Source of the DNA: Gongronella butleri
Lineage: Eukaryota; Mucoromycota; Mucoromycetes; Mucorales; Cunninghamellaceae
Direction: 5' to 3'
Length of the DNA stretch: 64,000 nt
Assembly: GCA_025201375.1 (NCBI GenBank)
Contig: JAIWZP010000004.1
Span: 744,001 to 808,000, forward strand
The notes under the pieces were generated by a model. It did no database searches and was not told where the DNA came from. It saw only the letters and a program-made list of their open reading frames with translations. This document shows positions 33,318-47,003 of the stretch, one piece after another; the first letter of the stretch is position 1; each line of letters starts with the position of its first letter. The position numbers were made by a program, and so were the translations under genes.

Positions 33318-34080
33318 AAAAACGCACTTTTTGGGTTTTAAATGTTGTATGATACAGTAAACGTTTTCGTGCAGTGTAGCGCGATGCTTCAGGGAGGCAG
33401 CGAAGAAATGATAGCACGCGTCCGTTTCTGCCCACCGAGATCGATACATGGATGGATCAAACGCTTTATTAATTTATTTGTGTGCATGCAAAAATGCAAA
33501 ACGGATGAAAATCGTGCTTTTGTGCATTTTATCGGGCACTTGCTGAGATGTTGTGTCGCTGAAATGTTGACCGATTTTTTTTCACGCCTGTGCAAGTTTA
33601 AATTTGTGAATATCATAAAATGTGCGGGCAGGTTCGCAGGCCGTGTTGAGCCAGCATTTCTGCTACTGTATTTCTATGAACTGCTGTATGATATATGATA
33701 CAGTACGTAATATAGTACTCGATTCTTTTCTGAGCGTCGCATCGGCTTGTATGATTGATGCATGTACGTATCATAATCGACAACAATACAGTATTGCCAT
33801 TACTGTAATACTGTAATACAGATATACAGTATTGTATTCAGTATACGTAGCGCGCTCCATAGTCCATACAGTATACAGTATTTGACGTCGTTGGCAGAGA
33901 TGATTGTCTGCCGCAGCAAGAATGGCAGCTGTGGAAGCGAGAAGAACGAAAAAAATACGCAAAAACTAGGCCGGGAGCTCTATGATACTGTATACTGTAT
34001 GATATCATACGTAATATCCACCAGTAGCTCATGTTTGACCGGCCCTGTTGCAGGATCATACTGTAAATATCATAGGCTTG
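33190..34080. repeat. TACAGTA/TACTGTA-rich island
   Basis: The 7-mer TACAGTA and its reverse complement TACTGTA, often within ATACAGTAT, GATACAGTA or TACTGTATGATA, recur many times in this stretch, for example at 33351-33358, 33663-33670 and the dense run at 33785-33850. Similar islands lie at 1500-1700, 3363-3415, 29540-29850 and 31390-31530. The flanking segments carry no genes. Confidence 0.6.
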
Positions 34081-34468
34081 GGATGTCATGTGGTAGTGAC
34101 GAAAAAAAATCAAAAGCTGCATGATAAAACGAATTATTTTGTTGGTTTTGGCTTGTTCGTTCCTACAACAGGGCATCAGTGAATTTGCAGGCTTAAATAA
34201 TTCTTTTGTGATGGCCGAGGTCGTGCTCTGAAGATATTGAATCGATTTCAAGAAAAAAAAAGCGCAAATGATTCCTCTGATCCCTTTTTTTTTTTTTTTT
34301 TTTTTGTACACATACTGCGGGCGACTGGTTGCCTGACCACCAGCTAGCGTAATGTACACTCCGAGACTCCGGGTTCTCAGTCAATGACGAAAGGCGATGG
34401 AGATTTGTCGGATGTGCCATTTAATCTGAGAGCGCTTACCTTTTTTAGACATTTCCCGCTTGAACATC

Positions 34469-34476
34469 TATAAAAT
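34469..34476 (+). promoter_or_regulatory. TATA box of the aminotransferase gene
   Basis: TATAAAAT starts 85 bp upstream of the ATG at 34554, with a T/C-rich leader in between. Confidence 0.65.
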
Positions 34477-34553
34477 CAACGCCTGGGTTTGCATTTCCGC
34501 TGCACATTTTTCTTCTCTCGCTCACTGTTGCTTCCTTTTTTTTATTCTTCGTC

Positions 34554-36358
<1,805 letters not shown>

Positions 36359-36673
36359 ACACGATAGTTGTGGTCCCACTTTTCTCTTCAAAATTAATAA
36401 AAGCGAACCAAGCGTTTTGTTATTTGGCATCCGAGCATGGAAGGAAAGATCAGCTTAGTTGGCAACGATCAAAGTTCAATATCGTGCCATGGAGCGCTGT
36501 ACTTGTCATAGACACGCGCGCGCGGGCACGTCAGACTTTAGAAACGCGTGCCACCATACTAATTGCTCGTCATCACGCCGCATTGTATTGCCCCCTCCTC
36601 CACAAAAGTGAATCAAGCCTTTTTTTTATTCTATTTACAAGATGATTCCACGTCAATCGTGCTCATGGCGTGC
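36359..36673. other. Gap between convergent genes
   Basis: The gap holds the 3' flanks of the aminotransferase and EAF6 genes, the AATAAA at 36396-36401 and a CGCGCGCG tract near 36515. No gene. Confidence 0.5.
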
Positions 36674-37580
36674 TCATTCCTCGTCGTCGGTGGCCAACAC
36701 CGAGCCTGCGCGCTTCTTTTTGCGCACGTCCGTGCCCGCGCCTGATGGGATCTTGAGCTTGCGCTTCTTTTCTTTGCGCTGCATGCTGCTGACCGATCGA
36801 TCGTCCTGACTCGAGTCCTGCTCTTCCTTTTGCGCTAGCGCCTAGCAAAAATAAACGAAAAAAAAAATTGTGAGACGAATTTGAGGGTCTCGACGTGCAG
36901 AATTTGGGGGGTTTTGGCGCGGACAATGACCATTTCGAAGCACTAAATGGGAGTCTCAAAGCGCCCATTGACGAATTTGACGCGCCAATGGCTGTTTTGA
37001 CGTGTCCAATGAGTGCATGGACACGCCAATGGATAGATTGAACGCGTCTAGACGTGACAATGGGCGAATTGGACGCGCAATTGCGTGATTCATTACCTTT
37101 TGATAGGTGGATGAGGACAAGGAGAAGAGTCGATCGAGCTCGTTGAACTTTTGTTTGCGCTTGTCCGGCCGGCTGGACAGGTAGCCCTCAAAGCCGCGTA
37201 TGATATTTCCGTTTTGCTGCGTGTCCTCCAAGTAAGAGCCCTCAAACAGGTAAATGGAGTGTTCCAGGTTGATCTAAAGACAGTATTAAGAGAGTGTGAG
37301 CAAAAGACGGATGTTTTTCACACTTTTTTTGCCTTACCAGGTTGGTATCGACTTGGCGTTTGCGGTGCAGCAGTGCGGAAAGCTCTGCTTTTGCTTCATC
37401 GTACTTTTGCCGTGTTACTTGAGGAGGCTCAGCGGCGGCCGGGGTGGATGAGGCGTGCTGTAGCATGGGAAAAGCAAGAAAAAGGTAAAAAAATAAATAA
37501 ATGTGAGGCTAAGAGAGAAAGGTTTTGTGGCTACTTACGCTTGTGTTGGTATCTTTTTCTTTGCGTGTAATATCGGGCAT
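36674..37580 (-). CDS. EAF6: NuA4 histone acetyltransferase subunit Eaf6
   Basis: Exons (minus): 37539-37580, 37338-37457, 37097-37273 and 36674-36841, giving 168 residues. The central conserved stretch [40 protein letters not shown] and [29 protein letters not shown] is diagnostic for the Eaf6/MEAF6 family. It contains the leucine-heptad helix that packs into the Epl1/ING-containing module. The C-terminus is lysine-rich ([21 protein letters not shown]) and would serve as a nuclear signal. The protein acts in NuA4 and NuA3-type acetyltransferase complexes. The third intron (36842-37096) is unusually long for this window and is full of GACGCG-like motifs. It shares a 213-bp divergent promoter with the acyl-reductase fusion gene. 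Confidence 0.93.
36950..37085. repeat. Cluster of ACGCGTC-like short repeats inside an EAF6 intron
   Basis: Within the EAF6 third intron the units GCGCCCATTGACG, GACGCGCCAATGG, GACGTGTCCAATG, GACACGCCAATGG, AACGCGTCTAG and GGACGCGCAATT follow one another about 13-25 bp apart. They share the pattern (A/G)ACGCG(C/T)CCAATG. This is a degenerate short tandem repeat, on a motif that also occurs in several intergenic regions here. Confidence 0.6.
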
Positions 37581-37793
37581 CGTTTTGCGTGTAAACAAAA
37601 AGGAAGGAGAGATGCGGCTGTTTCCTGAAACGGGCTTCCAGCCACTTTGAGCCCAATTGCGGCTAGCTACTGGCCCCCAAAATGGACCTTGCGCCCCCTT
37701 TTTTTTCATTTCTTTGCTCTCCTTTCTTGTTTTTTTAAACTTTTTTTTTTTTCTCTTTCTTCCTTTTTACCTTTTTGTTGTTCCACCGACGCC

Positions 37794-40700
37794 ATGGCCA
37801 CCCTTCCTGACCAGGCTTCGCCGACTGCGCGTGCGCGCTCGCCAGGGGCGCGCAATTCGCATTTTCCTATTCCTGTTATTGAGGTGCCCATCCACGACGG
37901 GGACGACCTTTCGTCCGACTCTGACGACGACGACGAAGCTATGCACGACGCCGCCGAGCCACACCAGCAAGACGACGCGCCTATTGCGCCGCCTGAGCCC
38001 GCTGGTCAAGAATCAATGGCACCCATGGCTGCTGCTGAGCCTGAGTCCGTGCCTGAGTTTGTACCTGAGCCCCTAGTGGACGACGCGTCTGTACAAGAGC
38101 AGCCTACGGCGGCTCCCGATAACGCGCCCACCACGCATGTCGAAGAACACGTCGCTGACGAGGCCATTGCCATTGTTGCCGAGGAGAAAAAGGAAGAATT
38201 CGGCGAAAAGGAGAGTGTTTCGATGCCTTTGGTGCTTGAGGACCCCGTGTTGGCCAAACCACCTGCACCGGCGCCGCCTGCCATCGAGATGTACGACGCC
38301 GAGCCCATGTCGCCACCAGTGATCCAGATCGACAAGGCGCCGGCACCGCCACCCCCCGCCATCCAGATCGACACGCCTCAACCGCCCCCAGCGACTCAAA
38401 TCAAGCAAGTTGACGCGCCGCGCCCGCCTCCAAAGGTCGCCAGCAACTTGGAATTGCACGATGGACCTATTTCCACCTATTACAAGGGCAAAACGATCCT
38501 GTTGACCGGCGCAACCGGCTTTGTCGGCAAAGCCATCCTTTGGAAATTGATCCGGTCACTCGGACCACACCTTGGCCGGATCTATCTGCTCATTCGCAAC
38601 GGAAACACAAAGAGAAGTAAGATGGGCAGGCCAATGGATCGCCTCAAGCAAGAAATCCTTAGCAACAAGGTAAAACAAAAAAAAAAAAAAAAGAACGAGC
38701 GGATGCATCCCGAAAAAGACACGTGCTCAGCTCCATTTCCTCTCTGTTTTTTCCAGGCCTTTGTGGTGCTGCGCAAGCAGATGGGCGAGGCGCTCTTTGA
38801 CGAGATCATTGACACGAAAATCGTGCCCATTGCCGGCGACATCATCTCGCCAGATTTATCCATGGCCAATGACCACCGCGAGGCCGTCGTTTCGCAAGTG
38901 CAGGTGGTCTTGCACTCTGCCGCGTCGCTCGATGCCCATGAGCGTCTGGATCTGGCCCTCGAGGTATAAAAAAAAATTGGACACCCGCACAGATCCGCTT
39001 GGCAATTTGCTAATTGCACCTTGTTTCCTTGCTTAGACAAATACCTTGGGCACTCTCCGACTCATGGATCTCGCCGACGAATGCGTCGCCATGGGTAAAA
39101 AAAAAAAAAAAAAAAAAGCCAAGAAAAAGTCCAATTGACACTTTTTTTTTAATCGTTTTACATTTTTTTTTTTTAAAAAAAAAACTAGAATCTTTTGTGC
39201 ACTTGTCGCTCGCGTATGTCAATCCGCATCTACAGGATGCCACCGTCCAAGAGCGCGTGTACCCGATGGAGCTCGGCGATCCTGAGGAGCTTTTAAAGGA
39301 GATTGTCGGTCTTGAATTGCAGGGTTAGAACCTAACATTAAGAAAGGGCGAAAAAGGGGAACTCATTCATCACTTTTTTTGCACGTAGACATCGCCAAGA
39401 TGACGCAGCGCATCCTGCAATTTTACCCCAATGTGTACACGTTCACCAAATCGCTAGCCGAGTATCTTGTCTTGAAACGCGTTGATTACAATCGCATTGA
39501 AGAGATCCAGGGCGGCAAGACCCAATGGCCCGTGTCCATTGTGCGCGCCACGCACCTGGGCGCAGGCATGTGCGAGCCCTTGCCTGGTTGGGTACGTTGA
39601 AAAGAAGAAGGCGAAAAAAAAAGAGAAAGAAAATGCACAAATTCTCATTTTTTTCTTCCCCTGTCATCCTTTTTCTCATCACATCACTACAATCCCTAGG
39701 TGGATGGCGTGTCTGGGATGAACAGCATGGTGTTTTTGACAGGCCAAGGTGTGCCATGCTTCCCTGCCGAGGATGGGCACCAGCGCGCGGACATTGTGCC
39801 TGTGGATTATTTTGCACGTGCGGTGATTGGGTGCCCAATTCTTGCGCGGCCGCCCGGGGTCAAATTTGTACTGCCGTACAACGAGATTGTGAACGAGACA
39901 TTGCCACGTCGTTTGCCGGATGTGCAATATTTCCCATATGTGTATCAGGTTTGCGCTTCGAATCCGGCGACATGGCGCGACGTGTATGGCGCTGTGCAAC
40001 ACTATTGGACGCGTAACTCCAAGGCCAATGTTCCTGCGGCGGACCAATACTTTAGCTCGACAAAGTCGATTTTCAAGCTGTTTTCCAGGGCGCAGCCCAC
40101 GGCGGCCGTGGCCAATGCGATTGCGAACAATTCGTTGCCCATGGATGTGGCAAGCAATGGGAAAACCCATCGCCAAAGCAACTCGCATCATCATCATTCT
40201 TCTTCTCAGGCGCCATTGCGTGGGGCGGCAGATCAGCAGCGACTTTTGCACATTGCGGCCAAGGCCGTGGAGGCGATGCAGCCATTCCATTCGCGATCGT
40301 GGCAGTTTGAGCACGACAATGTGCTTCGACTCGCGTCGCATCTTGCGGCAGACGCGTCGTTTGCATTGGATGCGGTTTCCCCGAGCGATTGGCCAAGCTA
40401 CATGACGAATTATTGCTATGGCACGCATCTGTACCTCGGCCAAGCACCGCTCGGCGCTCGCTCGCTCACCTTGCCGCCGAATTGGGATTGCGCACTCTTC
40501 TCAAAGCATCCCGTCTTGCGTAGGTCGGTGATTGACCAACAAATCGAATCCGTCGTCTTCACCGCCGCAGATATCCAGAAACGCACCGAGCGCATGCTTG
40601 CTCAGGTCATTGCTTGCCTCGAGCAGCCGGCCACCACCGCCCTGCTCGCCTCGAGCATGCCCAACAACAACAATGCCAGTGCCAATCAAGGAGCCAATGC

Positions 40701-43700
40701 CAATGCCACTGCCAACGGCCATTCAAACTCCGCCTCAAACTCCGCCGCTGCGCGTCATCTCTTGCAGCAGCGCAAAATGGAGGAATGGATTGCCGATTTC
40801 GATGCCAGTCTGGACGATTGGTGCCACGACGACTCGGGCGTGCTGACCAATGCCGCAGCCACGGCGGTGCTGGGCCGCTGGGTGTCCCACATGGGCGACC
40901 ACGACGAGGCCACACGCGTCGTCATCCTCAACGACAAGCGCGTCGTCGCGTCCATCCGCCAGATTATCGACACCTCGGGCGTGCCCCAGCAGACCGTCAT
41001 GGGCGAAGCCCTCAAGATCCTGCAGCGCACACGTGAACGCACACAGATCGCCTATGTTTGGTTCGCAGGCTCCTTCCTCGATGCCCTCTTCAAGCGCCTC
41101 TTCTCGAGCATCCGCCTTCGAGACGACGATCTCTTCCGCGTAAAAAAAAAAAAAAAAAAAAAAATGAAAATCCCATTGACATTAAAATTGACTCCCCCAT
41201 TTCTTTTCAAATTCTAGCTCAATGCCCAGATCAAGGGCAAAAATGTCGTGTATGTGCCCGCATCAAAGACGTTGCTGGATCAATTGCTCGTGTGGTACAT
41301 TTGCTTGCGCTACCATCTGCCCATGCCCGCTCTGATGTGTGATGAAGGTAAGAGCAAATCTTCCATATATTTTTTTTTGATTTTTTTCCATTTTTTTCCA
41401 TTTTTTCCCCATGCCCCCCTATTTTTTTTTACTAACCAATTCCTTCATTTTTCTATAGCACTGGCACTGCTTGGCCCCATCTCGGATTTGCTGCGCATCG
41501 CTGGCGCGTTCTTTGTGCGCCGCGACCCCACGAACCGATCGCCACTCAATTCGGCCGTGGCCGCCGCATACACCGAGTCGCTGCTCAATGAGCACGGCGC
41601 GCTGTCGTTGTTGCTTGAGCGTGCACGATCTCGCACGGGCCGTATTCAATCGGTGTACGAGGATGGGATCCTGGACATGGTCGTCGAGGCTGCGCTCGAA
41701 CACCTTGCCAACACCGCCACCAATGCCGACGCGTCGCCCGCGTCGCCTTCGCCGTCCATCTCGAGCCAGCCGTCGTCGGTCGGCAACGCGACAAAGCCCA
41801 CGACCATCGTGCCAATTCATATCACCTACGAAAAGATCCCAGATTTGCGTGTTCTCATAGATCAGGTCCTCGATCAAAAGGCAAAGGATGCCCCCACTGC
41901 CGAAGTGCAACAGCCAAGCGCCGCACCAACCACCACCGTCGGCAAACTTTCACGCTCCGCGTCGTTCCTCCGCCCGAGCGCTGCCGCTGTCGAGCGCGCC
42001 GCCAACAAGGACCCCTCCGTCGACGTTGGCCGCTACGGCCGCGTCTATGTGGGCATTGGCCACGCCGTCGACGTTGCCGCCGTCACAGACGCACTCGCAC
42101 CCCACGACACGTAAGATAAAAAAGCGACAAAAAGCGACAAAAATCACAAAAAAAAAAAAAAGAAAAAACGCGACTGAACACCATTTTTCTTCTCATTTTA
42201 GCGACTTGCCGCGCAAGGACAAGAGCACCAAGATTGCAAAGGAGATTGCCTTGCAGGTGCAAAAGCAGCAGCACTCGAACGCCATTGTCAGCCCCGTGTC
42301 CGTCGTGTCGTCCATCATCCTGTATGGCCGCATCAGTAGCGGCGTCTCCTTTACAAAGCTGCATGAGCACGCGCAATGGCTGCGCCAGCAAATCATTGCA
42401 AAGGGCCTGTCTATTGACTGGCAAGGTAAAAATAAGAAATGGGTGTGAAAAAAACAGCCAATGAATAATTCTTTTTCTTTTTCTTGTTTTGCGCGGCGCA
42501 GATGACGAGGAGCCCGACACGATTGTGTCGTACTCGCTGGACCTGCTGGACGCCAAGGCCAATGTATCCTTTGAGGGCGGCAAGCGCATGAGCGAAAACA
42601 CGCTTGTGCGCGTCGTTGATCACGCCGACAATGTCATGTACCTCTCGTACATGGCCAATCAGGTAAAAAAAAAAAAAAAAAAATGGGTGCGTCCGTGTGG
42701 CACGGCGATTCTCACATGCATTGTTTTTTTTCGTGCTTTTTAGACGGTCGAGACGTTTTTGCCCGAAGCCATTCTGTCTGTTGTGTACCTGTCGTACGGC
42801 CCGTCCACGGTGCTGCCGCGAGACGAGCTATACGCCAAATTCACGTTCTTGGTGCAGCTCTTTAAGGACGAATTCATCTACACGTGGGATATTGATCAGG
42901 TAAAGCGGCAACTCTCTAGAAAAAGAATTAGAGACTGATTTTTTTTGGCCTAGACATTCGAGTCGCTGGTGGCCTGGTTCAGCGCAAACGGGCTGCTCAA
43001 GGAAAAGGACGGCGACGCCGCCACGTATATCAAGACGGCCAGCAAGCCGGACGAGCACCCGGATTATGTGCACATCTGCCTGCTGGCGTCCTTTTTATAC
43101 CCATCGCTGGACGCCTACTGGATCACGTCGTGCTCGTTGTCGGCACTGCGCGACCTGCCCTACATGCCGCGCAAAACAGTGCCTATCCTTGCCCAATGGA
43201 TCGCCGCTCACCTCATCAGCGGCAGACGCACCATCTACCGTGAGGTCTTGTCCACAGAGGTCACGCAAAACGCCGTGAACAATTTCATGGCCATTGGCTT
43301 CATCGACGCCGTCCATCCAAAGACAAAATTGTCCCCTGACGCCCAAATCTTGCTCCTCGAGCTCGGCATCAAGACGAACGAGGATCTCGTCACCGTCTCG
43401 GATCGCAGCCACTCTCAGGAACACACCAATGGCCAAAAGGTATGCATGAAAGAATGAGAGCAAGGGGGGGGAACACGCCACCAACATGTCTTTTTTTTTG
43501 AAATTTTAGACGATTTTGTCGGGTTTGATGGACATTGCGTCGCTGTGCCACGAGATTGAAAAGTTCCGGTACGGTGCAGGCGAAGCGCAGCTGTTGGGCC
43601 TGCAAAACCATAATTCCCAAGTGTTTGAAAAATGCCAAAACCAGATCCGCAGCATCCTGCGCGCCGATGAGAGCTATGCGCAGCAGCACGGCATGCAATT

Positions 43701-43851
43701 GATTCGCGACGAGGACCAAATGATCCAGCTCGTTTACGCGCTAAAGGCATCCACCTCAAACGTCGCCTACATGGAGGGCTCGGGACGAAACCCAAGACGC
43801 GTCTCACAGGCCTACAATTTGCAATCGTCTCATCGCACGCCCACAATGTAA
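37794..43851 (+). CDS. Fatty acyl-CoA reductase / GPAT-DHAPAT-type acyltransferase fusion
   Basis: Thirteen exons (37794-38669, 38757-38963, 39037-39094, 39189-39323, 39389-39591, 39700-41139, 41218-41347, 41459-42110, 42202-42425, 42502-42662, 42744-42899, 42954-43439, 43510-43851) give 1,689 residues in one frame. Residues 1-225 are acidic/proline-rich. A fatty acyl-CoA reductase domain follows: GKTILLTGATGFVGKAI (about 230), HLSLAYVNPHL, and catalytic YTFTK (Y442/K446). The second half is a PlsB-like acyltransferase: motif I VPASKTLLDQLL (about 987-998), motif II LLRIAGAFFVRRD, motif III ERARSRTGR (about 1069) and motif IV IVPIHITYEKIP, then a helical C-terminus. The reductase makes fatty alcohols; the acyltransferase class acylates DHAP or glycerol-3-phosphate. 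Together they supply both precursors of ether lipids. A similar fusion (FARAT) is known in Dictyostelium. Oddity: motif I has Ser989 in place of the catalytic His, and motif III has Arg1070 in place of Gly. Confidence 0.9.
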
Positions 43852-46065
43852 ACCTCCCTTTTTTATTCTTGTTGTCGCTCGTCAAGGACGATGCGTGTCA
43901 CCCACCTTCCCCTCGTTCGTGTCTATCATGTTTACCTTATGTATTATTACTACCGCGTCACATCTTTTGGATTATAAAAAAATAAATAAAAAATGTGTAC
44001 TTTTTCTTTTTCTTTGGCCATCATCGGTGACAAGTGTGCGTGACACGATTGTCGTTTTGTCTTGCGCAGAGGCAGAAACGTCGCTCATTGACATTTGTTT
44101 TTGAATTCATGGCAATCCTCTCTTAAAAACTCGCAAAAGTTCGATTATTCAATCAGAATTCTCCAAATAACAACCTTTGAACCTTTGTGCAATAATTTTA
44201 ATGTCCAAGAGGCATAATAATTCCAAATTTGACCTTGATCCGATCCCTGGCAACGCCAACAATCTTGTAAAGACACTTTTTGCACTTTTTGGTGTATGTT
44301 CTGAAGCCTTTTTGCGCTGAATGAGCATCCAACGTACCGCATGTTACTTGGAACACTCTTTCAGAACTTGAATGCTGCAAAGTAAAAATGGAGATATAGT
44401 CGTCCGTTGCCGAAAGAATGGTAATGAAAGCAATTTTGTTGTTTTTCAGCCACTTGTCGACCCATTCACAATGTATACTGCCTTTTTAACGCAAGCTGCA
44501 GATACTTTCAAGCCTCATCGATCGAAAGAGCTCACTCGCGGGTCGCTGCAGCCTTCGGATGGATCGCAGTGGCGATTTTCAAAATCACGGATATTCCAAG
44601 GGGTGCAGTCGAGGATTTGCAAAATGCAAAATTTTGGTCATCAGATCACCTTGCCATTCAACCGTATGGTAAGCATACTTCATTTACCGATGACAATGCA
44701 ATAAAACTCAGGGGTTCAATGACTAGTTTTCATGCATAACCCAAAAAGCTGCGATTTTTCATCGCAAGGCAAAGTCGACGAGGATACGCCGCAGCGCCTT
44801 GAAAATCATTTCATCTGAAAGCGCACAACTGGAAGCGTGTGCAGGGATCAGTGATCTATGAAAAAGGCGATTTTTGGGCATCTTTGACACGGTTTCAAAA
44901 TCATATATGTTTTTTGACGCGTCATAAACCGCATCAGACGTCGAGTGACAAGCGACTGATTCTAATCAAATACATATATCTGGGGTATGTGTTGCTAGTG
45001 AACCCGCTGAAACAGGTCAATGATCGTGTTTTTCTAGTGCCATTCGCCATTGAAATTTTATCGAAAATCGATGATTGCTCGAAAACAACTGCATGGATCG
45101 GACTCTTTTTTGGCATTTTGCTTGGTTATCCTACGCGATTCATCTTGTATACAAGTTTGGTGCGATTCTGAGGACCTGATTTTCCAATGTCGTCTCGGGT
45201 GCTCAAAAGATCTAATTTGACGATTTGGCTCTGATGGACTCCCATGACCTTTTTGGAGCTGCAAGTTGCGCTTCATACTGTGTTTCTAGCTGGTTTCCTT
45301 ACGTTGCAATGCATTTCGAGACGCCACATAGACAGGTTGCAGTGGCAACAGACTTTTCCTCCAAAACCAACTTTTTATATTTTCTCCACCCACAAAAATG
45401 TTCCATCTGGACCCAAATTCGAAGCAGTTGCTGGCTTACCTTAGCACTCCCACGAATTCAAGTTATTTTGATATTCAAATTGTACAATAATCTTGCAATT
45501 CTTGTTGAAATGGGCGTTAAACCCAATTTTTGATAACTCATCGCCAAAATCATCAAATTTATTTCAAGACACAAGTGCATTAAAACGCGTTCCTCGCTGT
45601 TTCATTAAAGGTCTCCCTCGGCGATCCGTTAATGCCCTCCAGAGAAGCATGTTATTATCCCCAAGTGTTGCGCCAAACTTATTTTGTCAATTGCTCACTA
45701 GCACCTCGACCTGGAGACGTGCAGGTAGACGCAAACCAAAGCGCATTGGAAATTCTAAACGATGTGTGCAAGAGTGAGGCAATGGATTGATAGGACAAGC
45801 CGGAATAAGCCCAAATCAAGGTTTTACCGTAATTACGTGGCTGCTTGCATGTTTACGCGCATTCCACAGCTTGTTATGGTCACTTTTAATAGCCAGATGG
45901 GTGAACAGCTTGGCTTTTTGCAAAAGCAATCTATGCACATGACAGAAAAATACAATCAATTTTTATTAATTTTTGATTTTTTTTACATAAAATTGGAACG
46001 GCTGCTGTGCTTTCAAAAAAAATTGATGACAATACGACCCAAAGTGAATGGGAAAAGCGTGGAGC
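43852..46065. other. Intergenic region with dispersed repeat B
   Basis: The segment at 44440-45215 is the second copy of repeat B. Outside it, 43852-44400 and 45230-46065 contain AT-rich DNA with short frames only, none with family motifs or splice sites. Confidence 0.55.
44440..45215 (+). repeat. Dispersed repeat B, copy 2
   Basis: Aligns with the reverse strand of 21280-22060. Both copies read, in order, TTCCAAGGGGTGCAGTCG, GGTCA..GGTAAGC/GGTACAC, AAAGTCGACGAGGAT, CCGCAGCGCCTTGAAA, TTTTTGACGCG, GATCGGACTCTTTTTTGGC and TTTGGTGCGATTCTGAGGAC. No protein is recognisable in either. Confidence 0.7.
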
Positions 46066-47003
46066 TCATTGTGCGTCTATGAAAAATAAAAAAATAGTGA
46101 ATTCAAATGGCTTTTTCTACAATAAACTTACATTGTTTGACCGGAAGTCTGACAAAAAGCCATCGCCCTGATCTGGTTCCAATTCTTCTTTTCATATGAA
46201 ATGTGTCGCCCCATTGTCCACTGTCGGCCATCCATTTAGTGACAAGGTATACGCTGATGTACTTGTTATAATATCTCATGACTGTTTTTGCAATGTCTTG
46301 ATTTGTGAAGAAGCGCGGTCGTTGTGTGACACGCACGTTTGCAGGCCTTTGAACATAGTACATCATCTGAAGGAGCTCGAGACACTCTTCCTCCGACACG
46401 CGATCTACAAAAAGGCAAAAAAAAACTTGGACAAGATCCTCTCTCCATCGCCGTTTCCTCACCCTTTTTTCGTCGCAGCGATTCCTTGACTGAATTATTA
46501 AACGCAGCGATGCTGGGCATGCGTGGTACGGGATCAATTTGGGGCGCTTCATCGTCATTGCCAATGTCAATGTCATCATGCTGCTGATTTTCATCGCTGC
46601 TCGGCAGTTGCGAGCTGCCGGCGCTTCCAAAAAGGATGCTTTGCTCATTCTCTGGCTGATCAATGTAATGAATTCCCTGATCTATGGCGCCTTGTTTGAA
46701 ATCAGGCAGTACAAGTAGATCATGCGCGGGCGGATCTACAAATAATGGCCATGACATCAATCAAATCGCAAATTTAGGACAGAAATTCGCATTACAGTCA
46801 TCGTGCTCATACGAGTCAACATAATAAAACGGGTTGCGCTTCTGCACGTCGACACCCACAGCCACAGGCTGGTGAAACGACGTGCCCCACAGCTGCACAG
46901 GCATCATACCGACGCGTTCAAACGTTTCAACCGCCGCTTTTCGATTTGCTTCGGTTGGCTCGAGTCCAAGGACGATACAACACGCTTGAGAGAAGTTTAT
47001 CAT
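46066..47003 (-). CDS. Unrecognised protein, four exons
   Basis: Exons (minus): 46796-47003, 46463-46735, 46132-46404 and 46066-46076, giving 254 residues. All three introns have consistent phase 1 and GT/AG ends (GTAATG, GTGAGG, GTAAGT), which supports a real gene. The last exon adds only four codons' worth. The N-terminal third (MINFSQACCIVLGLEPTEAN..PVQLWGTSFHQPVAVGVD) looks globular. The middle is acidic and low-complexity (SSDENQQHDDIDIGNDDEA), followed by basic KESLRRKK. The C-terminal third is globular (CLELLQMMYYVQRPANVRVT, FFTNQDIAKTVMRYYNKYIS, VTKWMADSGQWGDTFHMKRR). No signal peptide or membrane helix is seen. I do not recognise a family. The ATG at 47003 is the first after a T-rich leader. 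Confidence 0.6.

Larger units (their letters stand above)
28665..34553. other. Accessory region: decayed genes, repeats and motif islands
   Basis: Nearly 6 kb without an intact gene. It holds the Ctr-b 3' flank, a run of 34 A at 29128-29161, a fragment of repeat C (29596-29735) and coding-like minus-strand fragments (29940-30790 and 31560-31700). It also holds two promoter-like segments with no gene behind them (30780-31000 and 32260-32430), the second copy of repeat A (32443-33317), and dense TACAGTA/TACTGTA islands (29530-29850, 31380-31530, 33190-34080). Confidence 0.55.
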
